Source: a bacterium
Lineage (GTDB): Bacteria > UBA9089 > JASEGY01
Length of the DNA stretch: 6,184 bases
Direction: 5' to 3'
NCBI GenBank assembly: GCA_030019105.1
Contig: JASEGY010000227.1
Coordinates: 1 to 6,184, forward strand
Made by a program: the position numbers and the translations under genes. Below are positions 1 to 6,036 of the stretch, in pieces. Below the pieces are notes generated by a model, which was not told the origin of the DNA, did not search any database, and saw only the letters and a program-made list of their open reading frames with translations. Each line of letters starts with the position of its first letter. The first letter of the stretch is position 1.

Positions 1-610
1 GGCCAAAAGGCTTATTGTCGATTTGGCGAGGGCAAAGCACGAGGTCTGTATTAAGGTATTTTGCCCAAGTAATAAAATCAGCCCTGGTCTTCAGTTGACT
101 GAAGAAATAGACGCCATAACCACCCCGATCAAAGACTAAAAGAGGACGACTTATTCCCAGGTCGATTAATTTCTCGGCAGCCCTTTCTATTATCGGCCTG
201 AAATCGATCTCACAGCCTTCAGTAATAAAGAATAAAGGCCTTCCCTTAAGGTCGCTGACAACATAGATCTCATTACCTTTCATAGCCAAACGTCTTACCG
301 TATGGTAACCCTTAGCTAAGACCTGTAAGCCATAATAAGGAAGGAAATGTCCATCGATGAAAAATACCTCAGAGTCAATGAACCCTAAGGTTAAGAATAG
401 ATTGGCAAAATAGTCTATCAGCTTTTCTGCTGGTTGATATTCAGCCATCTGATTCAAACGTCTGCGGATGCTGGCTTCATCTGGTGAACTTGTTCGACCT
501 GACAAAAGACCTAAGTCGTGACTGTTAATCAACTTGTGTGCCTCAATAGAATTGAGGCCGATATTTAGACCGAAAAAGATGGCCTGAAGAATTTCATAAT
601 GATCATAGGA
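1..610 (-). pseudogene. DDE-type transposase remnant, no start codon, continues past left edge
   Basis: This frame is open for 203 codons from just after an in-frame TAA (611-613) to the window edge. The segment IRRRLNQMAEYQPAEKL (about residues 48-64, counted from base 610) resembles the helical region ahead of a transposase core. FFIDGHFLPYYG (D86) and LLVFDRGGYG (D161) are spaced and flanked like the first two acidic residues of a DDE/RNase H-fold transposase; the third would lie beyond the edge. The first in-frame ATG is only at codon 55 and a TTG lies at codon 27, yet transposase-like sequence (YDHYEILQAIFFGLN, SIEAHK) already runs ahead of both. The 5' end therefore seems lost. The frame overlaps the last 46 bases of the SIR2-STAND gene, consistent with insertion or deletion at this point. 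I cannot assign an IS family, and inverted repeats and the 3' end are not visible. Transposase identity is fairly sure; pseudogene status is inferred from the missing start. Confidence 0.7.
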
Positions 611-3600
611 TTAACTCCATCAACTCCTGAAAGACTAACTCCCCCCTCTTTTTCAAGCTGCAGCAGCTTGAGCCGGCCGCGAAGGCAAAGCCCATCAGCC
701 TTCCATAACATCATTCCCCTGTCTGAAGAGATAGTTAGGCTCTCGTTGGCACACCTTAAGCCCCCCTGGTAGTCTCCCTCTACCGCGGCTAACATTCCCC
801 AGGCCCATTCCAGGCGACAGAGGTCTCTAAGCAGTCCTGCCTTGCGATAGATGGCATCCGCCTTCGCCAGGGCTTTTTTTGCCTCTTTCAGATTCCCCTT
901 CCGGATATCCCACCAGCCCATCAGTTGAAAGCAGTTGGCCAGATCACGGTTCCACCCATTTTTTGTGCACTTCTCGATATTGTAGTCATTCGCCTCTTTG
1001 AAGGCCTGACCCAGAGCTGAACAGATAAAGAGCTCACACTGCTGATTGCCCTCGAGGCTGTATAGGAACCTTTCATCTGGCCTTGCCTTTTGTTCATAAG
1101 CCAGGGCTAATTCAAAGCCATGATGGGCCTCTCTTAGATTCCCCATCAGGAAATCAGTATAGGCCTTACGAGCAAATTCGGTGCTCAGATTCTCTAAGTC
1201 TCTGACCTCTCCGGACAGGCTAATGGCCTCTTCAAGCCGCTTTACAGCGCCCATCAGGTTGCCAAGATGGGTCTCAATATTTGCCATTTCGTGCAATGCA
1301 AAAGCTACCTGGTCTTTCTGATTTAATGAACGGCCAATCTTGAGATTCTTCTTCCACCACACCAGCGCCTCATTCAGGTTCCCCATGAGTGAGTGATAGA
1401 AACCGACATTACCGAAATAGGTAGCCAGCCAATCTTTCCCTAATTCAGCTTCAACCTGGCCCTGTCTGGCTTCATTCCTGACAAAGGCCAGGCTACATTC
1501 CAGCCCTTCAGCAGGCGCCGGAAGATGCCTGAAAATATTAAACCCATAACCACCTTCATCTAATCGAGAATTCTTCAAATCATGTGCTGCCTTAAAATTC
1601 CCGGCTTCGCACAAAAGCTGCACCGCCTCAACCAGGTCACGCACCTCAGAGATATTAGCCGGCCGTTCCCCACCAGGTCTTTTGCTCAGGAAATCAGCTA
1701 CTTCTACTCGTGAATCTTTCACTCTAAACCAGGAGCGGGAATACACCCTAACCTCTGAGCGGAAATAGTCCCGAATAACCGGATGGCAGGTTACCCCTTC
1801 CCTGATTTCATCCACCAGGAAATCACGGGTTAACTCCTTTAGCTTCAGGGCCATTTCCGGCTCTGTAATCTTAGCTAACCGGGTCTTCCTCAAAGACTCC
1901 ATCCGGCCGATCAATGCCCAAAGCGCCTCCTTTGCGATGGGCCGTTTAAACAGGCTGATAATGCCCAGAAGCTCCGGCAGGCCATCTTTGAGCTGATCGC
2001 GGTAAAAGGCCAGAAGGTGTGACAGCTTGATGCTGAGGGGATCATTGCGGGCGAGCTCCAGAAGGCTTTTTGCCTCAAATTGGCTTAAATCCCCAAAGCA
2101 GGCCATCTTCACGGCACTGGCCAGAATCCGCAAGCCCAATGGGTGGCCGTTCAGATTCTCTACCTGCCGCTGCAAAGCTTGAGGATGGCCAAAGATGCCC
2201 AATTTCTCCAGGAGGGCGACGCCATCCTCTGAAGTCAGACCTGGCAGGCTCAACCGGCGATAGCTTGTGCCTGCGAATCTTTCGAGCTGAGGGAATTCAA
2301 ACCGGCTGGTCAGGATCATCAGGCCCTGATGCGGCGCCCGCACCCAATATGTGAGCAATTCCGAAAGCACCGGGTGGAGGATATGGCCTGATGTTGGCGT
2401 GCCTGCTGCCCCGGGCGCTGCCGCAGGTGCTACCTCTTCCTGCTGCATAACCTCCAGGCCGTCAAGCGCCATCAGGATACGCATCTTCTGAATTGCCCCC
2501 AGAATCAGGCCCAGGGCATCAATTTCCTCCCCTTTGCGGGTCTGCATCTTGATGGCCGGGGCGATGAATCGAACTGCCTCTTGCAGGAATTTCTCCACAT
2601 CCATATCTTCATAAAAGCTCCAGTAAAAGACCGGCATCCTGGCAGAATCCTGTGCCCTTTCCTGCTTAAGCCATTGCCCGGCCATAGCTGTCTTCCCCTG
2701 GCCTCCAATACCGCAGACAGCAATAGTGCGGGTTGTGGGATCCATTGCCCAGCGATTAAGAGTGGCAAAATCAGCCTGCCTGCCCTTGTAGTTTTCGTCG
2801 TTGGTGGGCTGGTGGATATAGGCGTCTGCAAGCCTTTGAACAATAGGGGAAACCTGCAAGGGGGCCGGCTCGGCAGTTGTTCGGGCATCCTGGTGCCCGG
2901 TAAATCTTTCTGTTAGGGCGCCAAGCCAGCGGCCCAGGGCCTCGTGGTTATTATGGGCCGGATAAAAGAGGATGTGGGCCCTATAGATAGACTCCACCTT
3001 CTCCCTCAGCATACCGGTTACAGCAGCCTGCTCATCTTCCAGGCCAAGCAGGGCGATGTGTTTCATCGGCAAGGTCTTGAAATCCGCGCTGATCCTGGAA
3101 GAGAGCTGTTTGATGTAAGGGTCTTTCAGGCCAAAGCCTATCAGAAGGAGCGGCTTATCTGCAAACAGGGAGTTAAGTGTGCGCAGATATGGGTTATGTT
3201 CGTAAGCCCTTTGATAGTCATTCAGGGTTAGAATGACAGAATCCGCCCGGTCATATCTTCCGTGGGCATGAAGGACGAGCCGTTTGAATTTGGTATTATC
3301 CAGAATCTGATGCGCCTCCTCCTGATCCCAGAAGAAATAAGAGGTTGTTGCCCTGGGATAGAGGAATCCCCTGGCATTGGTCAGGCCGGCATCGTAATTT
3401 AAGGTGACATAGTTTTGAATGGGCAACTGAAGGAGGTATTGGTGGGTAGGGGTAAAGTCGCCATAAGTTTGTTGACAATGCTTATCACCAAAGCTCTGGC
3501 GGATGAAGTCAAAATAGAGCCTGACCCCGAGTTTATTGCGGAGTTGCTGGGCTGTCTCCAGAGGCTCGTTATCTGCTTCACCTTCTAAGAATTGGGCTTC

Positions 3601-3804
3601 GTCTTCTGTCAGCTTTCCTGCCTTCAGGCTGTACTCGATGAACTCAGTCAGAAATCCCCTCCACAGGGGCCAAACAGGAGCAGAAGCCCCTGCGCCAACA
3701 AAGGCAATAGCCTCGCCTTCATCCAATAGTTTGAGCAGTTTTTCAAGAACCAGCTCATTACCTGGAATCTGATTGATCTCTCTTTCGATAGCCTCCCAGG
3801 CCAT
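565..3804 (-). CDS. SIR2 - STAND NTPase - TPR protein, Avs5-like NLR-type defence sensor
   Basis: The 1079-residue protein has three parts. Residues about 20-290 form a SIR2-like NADase domain: FVGAGAS (35-41) is the nucleotide-binding loop, then TLNYD (134-138), HAHG with candidate catalytic His181, and LIGFGLKDP (221-229). Residues about 330-690 form an NB-ARC/NACHT-like STAND module: Walker A GIGGQGKT (365-372), Walker B-like ILMALDGLE (Asp448), LTSR sensor (TSR 499-501), GHPLGL (553-558), and a winged-helix region ending HPVIRDYF (674-681). An Ala/Pro/Gly-rich linker follows Walker B. From about 795 onward there are five TPR-like hairpins with GNLxEA-type turns and a sixth first helix with no partner. 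SIR2-STAND proteins such as Avs5 degrade NAD+ on sensing phage; that role here is by family. ATG 3804 is chosen over an upstream GTG (3822) because AAGGAG lies 7 bases before it and overlaps the extension. The tail after about residue 1050 looks non-native and overlaps a transposase frame. The cytoplasmic location follows from the lack of a signal peptide or membrane segment. Confidence 0.9.
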   Translation of the reverse strand: MAWEAIEREINQIPGNELVLEKLLKLLDEGEAIAFVGAGASAPVWPLWRGFLTEFIEYSLKAGKLTEDEAQFLEGEADNEPLETAQQLRNKLGVRLYFDFIRQSFGDKHCQQTYGDFTPTHQYLLQLPIQNYVTLNYDAGLTNARGFLYPRATTSYFFWDQEEAHQILDNTKFKRLVLHAHGRYDRADSVILTLNDYQRAYEHNPYLRTLNSLFADKPLLLIGFGLKDPYIKQLSSRISADFKTLPMKHIALLGLEDEQAAVTGMLREKVESIYRAHILFYPAHNNHEALGRWLGALTERFTGHQDARTTAEPAPLQVSPIVQRLADAYIHQPTNDENYKGRQADFATLNRWAMDPTTRTIAVCGIGGQGKTAMAGQWLKQERAQDSARMPVFYWSFYEDMDVEKFLQEAVRFIAPAIKMQTRKGEEIDALGLILGAIQKMRILMALDGLEVMQQEEVAPAAAPGAAGTPTSGHILHPVLSELLTYWVRAPHQGLMILTSRFEFPQLERFAGTSYRRLSLPGLTSEDGVALLEKLGIFGHPQALQRQVENLNGHPLGLRILASAVKMACFGDLSQFEAKSLLELARNDPLSIKLSHLLAFYRDQLKDGLPELLGIISLFKRPIAKEALWALIGRMESLRKTRLAKITEPEMALKLKELTRDFLVDEIREGVTCHPVIRDYFRSEVRVYSRSWFRVKDSRVEVADFLSKRPGGERPANISEVRDLVEAVQLLCEAGNFKAAHDLKNSRLDEGGYGFNIFRHLPAPAEGLECSLAFVRNEARQGQVEAELGKDWLATYFGNVGFYHSLMGNLNEALVWWKKNLKIGRSLNQKDQVAFALHEMANIETHLGNLMGAVKRLEEAISLSGEVRDLENLSTEFARKAYTDFLMGNLREAHHGFELALAYEQKARPDERFLYSLEGNQQCELFICSALGQAFKEANDYNIEKCTKNGWNRDLANCFQLMGWWDIRKGNLKEAKKALAKADAIYRKAGLLRDLCRLEWAWGMLAAVEGDYQGGLRCANESLTISSDRGMMLWKADGLCLRGRLKLLQLEKEGGVSLSGVDGVNPMIIMKFFRPSFSV

Positions 3805-3810
3805 ATTATT

Positions 3811-3820
3811 TCTCCTTCTC
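3811..3820 (-). promoter_or_regulatory. Ribosome binding site of the SIR2-STAND gene
   Basis: The minus strand reads GAGAAGGAGA here, with AAGGAG ending 7 bases before ATG 3804. This strong Shine-Dalgarno sequence decides the start. An open frame from GTG 3822 would have to translate through the site as Arg-Arg-Arg and has no comparable site of its own. Confidence 0.8.
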
Positions 3821-3832
3821 ACTCATTTTACA

Positions 3833-3860
3833 GGGATCAGGGGTCAGGGATCAGGAGTCA
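3833..3860 (-). repeat. Four-unit heptad repeat (TGAYYCC) between protease and SIR2-STAND genes
   Basis: On the minus strand the units are TGACTCC, TGATCCC, TGACCCC and TGATCCC, head to tail. Every unit begins with TGA, and the 7-base period shifts the frame each time, so the array stops translation in all three minus-strand frames. The second unit supplies the stop codon of the upstream protease gene, and the first encodes part of its last codons. The array fills most of the 46-base intergenic gap. Similar short GGRRTCA-type arrays are, from memory, a recurrent intergenic element in some bacterial genomes; I know of no assigned function. Confidence 0.85.
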
Positions 3861-4975
3861 ATTGGCAAACACAGCGTCCTACTGTTCTCTTGATTCCCTG
3901 AATTGAGAGCTCTTTTGATGCTGAGACTTTGACCGGCCTTATTTCCAAGGTTTTTAGAACGCTCACAAGTTCCTCCCAGGGATGACGAGTGGTTGAGTCT
4001 CCCATAAATCCTTTTCACCTGGTATTCGAGCTGTTTCTCAAGGCAAACAAGTCCCGTTTCTTGTGACTTTTGCAGCCCTTGACGGCTGAAATCGACCTTG
4101 GATTGATAACCCTGGGCGATCCCGCGGAAAAAAGAGTTCTTACTACGCAACCCTCTAAGTTCCGGATAATTTTCCTTGTGTGCTTTCCAGAGGTTTTCAA
4201 ATTCCACGTTGAGGAAATTGGCCACATATTCGGCGATCTCCACATTGGATATTGAGCCAATAATCTCAAGATAGACTTCTTCCGTCCCGTGGTTAAAGAC
4301 CGTGTCAACTAAAAAAGTCCTTAGAATACGGGATATAGCCGTGAGCTTAGCATTAACCCTTTTAGCTCCCAAAACCCTTTTTAAATACAGGTCCCCCCCG
4401 AATTCATCCTGGGGGGGCAAAAGGCTGTTCTTTTCCAGATTGTAGCGAACTAAAATTTCATTGGCCTTGATAGTGGCCAGTTGGGATTCATGAATATTGG
4501 GGCTGGCTGAAAGAGCCAAAAGCTTTTTTACCTTTTCTATAACCTTCTCACAATCCGAATCCCCGTTGGTCTTGAGGTTTTCCAGATCGATATCGGCTCG
4601 GGCCTTAAAAATCTCAGGACCCCAGCCAAGGTCTCTGCAAGTCTGCCTGAATTCCAGACCATGTTCTTTTGCCGTGGCGCCGGATGCCAGGTAAGCCAGA
4701 AGATGAGCCAGTTCGTGCCTCAGGATATTTTTCAAAACCTGATCCTTTGCCTGATAGACAAGGGCTTTGTTTAGACCAATCTCCATCAGATTCTGGTCAA
4801 AGTAACCGAGAAGCTTTGGACCTTCAAAAACTACGATCCCGAGACGGTAAGTATAACCCTTGTAGAAAAACCTTTTACGACGGACAGAAATTCCCACTTC
4901 TGTCCTGAGTATTTCAAAAGCGAGTTTTCGAACCCGGTCCAAAAAAGTCAAAATGGTTTGATTGTATAAAAGCAT
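3851..4975 (-). CDS. SprT-like zinc metalloprotease with DUF2786 domain
   Basis: From ATG 4975 the product has 374 residues. The N-terminal part is SprT-like: after GYTYRLGIVVFEG comes NILRHELAHLLAYL, an HExxH zinc site (H87, E88, H91), with a third probable ligand H105 in EHGLEF, the spacing typical of SprT/SPRTN peptidases. Residues about 144-180 (EKVIEKVKKLLALSASPN then YNLEK) match DUF2786. A further conserved-looking block follows, including SNVEIAEYVANFL and KNSFFRGIAQGYQSKV. The last 50 residues are basic, polar and possibly disordered. SPRTN-type enzymes cleave DNA-bound proteins; the role of DUF2786 is unknown to me. Start choice is uncertain: the frame extends to GTG 5029, which has no Shine-Dalgarno and overlaps the preceding gene by 13 bases. 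ATG 4975 sits at the junction of a 13-bp tandem duplication, 18 bases after GGAG. The gene ends inside the heptad repeat, 46 bases before the SIR2-STAND gene. No signal peptide is seen, so a cytoplasmic enzyme is likely. Confidence 0.85.
   Translation of the reverse strand: MLLYNQTILTFLDRVRKLAFEILRTEVGISVRRKRFFYKGYTYRLGIVVFEGPKLLGYFDQNLMEIGLNKALVYQAKDQVLKNILRHELAHLLAYLASGATAKEHGLEFRQTCRDLGWGPEIFKARADIDLENLKTNGDSDCEKVIEKVKKLLALSASPNIHESQLATIKANEILVRYNLEKNSLLPPQDEFGGDLYLKRVLGAKRVNAKLTAISRILRTFLVDTVFNHGTEEVYLEIIGSISNVEIAEYVANFLNVEFENLWKAHKENYPELRGLRSKNSFFRGIAQGYQSKVDFSRQGLQKSQETGLVCLEKQLEYQVKRIYGRLNHSSSLGGTCERSKNLGNKAGQSLSIKRALNSGNQENSRTLCLPIDS
4393..4417. repeat. C7/G7 inverted repeat inside the protease gene
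   Basis: Seven C, an 11-base spacer containing GAATTC, then seven G form a perfect all-GC hairpin in DNA or mRNA. In the protease frame it encodes the linker after DUF2786 (PPQDEFGG). There is no T-tract after it on the minus strand, so it is not an intrinsic terminator. Both arms are mononucleotide runs, liable to slippage or sequencing error; the intact frame on both sides argues that the count is right in this copy. Confidence 0.8.
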
Positions 4976-4986
4976 TGTATAAAAGC
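4961..4986. repeat. Perfect 13-bp tandem duplication at the protease start
   Basis: ATTGTATAAAAGC occurs twice head to tail on the plus strand. On the minus strand the junction between the copies spells ATG (4975-4973), the best-placed start codon for the protease. Because 13 is not a multiple of three, gain or loss of a copy shifts the frame of anything translated across it. Confidence 0.9.
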
Positions 4987-5016
4987 AAGGTTTCTCCGAA
5001 TCCTCCTTGTCCCTCC

Positions 5017-5169
5017 TTAAAATATCCACAGGGCTTTAGCCGTATTCCAGGCTTTTCCCCCTAATTTCTCGCTCGCTTCCTCAGCAGCTTTTTCGCCCGC
5101 CTTGAGCAGATAGGGCCAAAAGGGGCTCAGAAAGCCCGTAACCGATTGAACCAATTGGGCCAGATCCAT
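5017..5169 (-). CDS. Small helical protein of unknown function, possibly truncated
   Basis: This is a 50-residue product whose ATG lies one base after the metF stop. GAGGTG, four bases upstream and inside the metF 3' end, serves as ribosome binding site, so translational coupling to metF is likely. The protein has a hydrophobic first half (LVQSVTGFLSPFWPYLLKAG) followed by an Ala/Glu/Lys-rich amphipathic stretch (EKAAEEASEKLGGKAW) and ends NTAKALWIF. From memory, a PYLLK-GEKAAEEA-KLG-AW-KAKALW pattern occurs in longer bacterial hypothetical proteins, in which the chain continues past ALW; here it stops two residues later. That makes it look like the front part of such a protein. The frame extends upstream to base 5211 within metF, but the Shine-Dalgarno supports the internal ATG. 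Being real is likely from spacing and composition; no function is assigned. Confidence 0.65.
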   Translation of the reverse strand: MDLAQLVQSVTGFLSPFWPYLLKAGEKAAEEASEKLGGKAWNTAKALWIF

Positions 5170-5170
5170 T

Positions 5171-6034
5171 TTACACCTCTCTCTTACCATAGATATGGTC
5201 CATAATGGCATTCATATTCTCCACATTTCCCATAGCCAGGATGTGGATGCCAGGGGCAAAATCCCGGATATGATCAATAAACTCACCGGCAACGGGAATA
5301 CCTGAACCATACCTTTCAACCTTTGAGATAACCTCTTCCGGAATATTGATTCCAGGAACATTTTCATTAAGATACTTAGCCATCTTAACAGATTTTAGCG
5401 GCATCACCCCAATGAGCGCAGGCACACCTAATGGTTCTACCTTTTCAAGAAATCTTTTTGCCTGCTCAGGTGAATAGACAGGCTGGGTTTGGAAAAAATT
5501 GGCGCCGGCTTCTACCTTGGACTTGACCAGATCGATCTCCTTCTCTAAATTTCTGGCGGCTGGTGTGGCGGTAGCTGAAACAAAGAACTCAGTCTTGCCT
5601 TTGATCTCTTCGCCATTATAATCTAAGCCCTTATTTAGATTGCTGATCAGTTTGATCAAGCCGGGTGTATTCAGATTATAGACAGCGGCTGAGTCTTTGT
5701 ATGGTCCATGTTGAGGCGGGTCCCCGGTAGTAGCTAAAACATGCCTCACCCCTAAGCAGTGAGCGCCTACCAGGTCTGCTTGCAAAGCTAAGATACTCCG
5801 GTCCCTTCTGGTTAGATGTGGAATACAACATATACCTAACTCCTCCTGAATGATATGGGCCAGGGCAAAGGTGTTTATCCTTAATCTGGCCATAGCACAG
5901 TCAATGATGTTTACCCCATCAGCCCTATTCAGGCTCCTGGCATCCTCTAAGGATTTCTCTACATCTGTCCCCTGCGTTCCCCCCAACTCGCAGGTAACCA
6001 CAAATTCCTTTCCCAATTTCTCTCTTAATTCCAT
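5171..6034 (-). CDS. metF: Methylenetetrahydrofolate reductase (MetF family)
   Basis: MetF enzymes are FAD-dependent TIM-barrel proteins that reduce 5,10-methylene-THF to 5-methyl-THF, feeding methionine synthesis or, in anaerobes, the methyl branch of the Wood-Ljungdahl pathway. The 287-residue chain is full length. TCELGG at the N-terminus places Glu16 where E. coli MetF has its catalytic Glu28; HLTRRDRS (73-80), ATTGDPP (101-107), GANFFQTQPVY (177-187) and GVMPLKS (209-215) are family landmarks. RRDR, TGDPP and QTQPVY resemble acetogen-type MetF more than the E. coli enzyme. Where relatives I recall carry Pro-Pro after the catalytic Glu region, this one has GGT, a possible variation. The ATG is fixed by AAAGGAGG six bases upstream. 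It leads the visible gene series and is followed after one base by the small gene. No MetV or C-terminal zinc-domain partner is recognisable in the window. Confidence 0.92.
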   Translation of the reverse strand: MELREKLGKEFVVTCELGGTQGTDVEKSLEDARSLNRADGVNIIDCAMARLRINTFALAHIIQEELGICCIPHLTRRDRSILALQADLVGAHCLGVRHVLATTGDPPQHGPYKDSAAVYNLNTPGLIKLISNLNKGLDYNGEEIKGKTEFFVSATATPAARNLEKEIDLVKSKVEAGANFFQTQPVYSPEQAKRFLEKVEPLGVPALIGVMPLKSVKMAKYLNENVPGINIPEEVISKVERYGSGIPVAGEFIDHIRDFAPGIHILAMGNVENMNAIMDHIYGKREV

Positions 6035-6036
6035 CT

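Noticed and set aside
654..670. Inverted repeat CAAGCTG-cag-CAGCTTG as a terminator
   Set aside because: The loop is only three bases and no T-tract follows on either strand; on the minus strand it is followed by A residues. It lies in the last TPR helix coding sequence, so chance or codon repetition explains it.
2070..2916. Open frames on the plus strand and a second minus frame inside the SIR2-STAND gene
   Set aside because: They lie opposite or across the STAND motifs (Walker A, Walker B, GHPLGL), which need the main frame. Their products are Pro/Arg/Ser-rich with no family features or ribosome binding sites.
565..3804. DSR1/DSR2 or SIR2-APAZ/short Argonaute assignment
   Set aside because: Those SIR2 defence proteins lack an NB-ARC/NACHT Walker A, TSR and GHPLGL series, which is clear here, so SIR2-STAND fits better.
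3805..3822. GTG 3822 as the SIR2-STAND start
   Set aside because: It would translate the Shine-Dalgarno AAGGAG as Arg-Arg-Arg, while ATG 3804 sits 7 bases after that site.
3833..3860. Heptad repeat as a CRISPR array
   Set aside because: The units are 7 bases, directly adjacent and without spacers.
4070..4908. Plus-strand open frames opposite the protease gene
   Set aside because: The protease frame has clear HExxH and DUF2786 motifs here; the antisense products show no motifs and no start signals.
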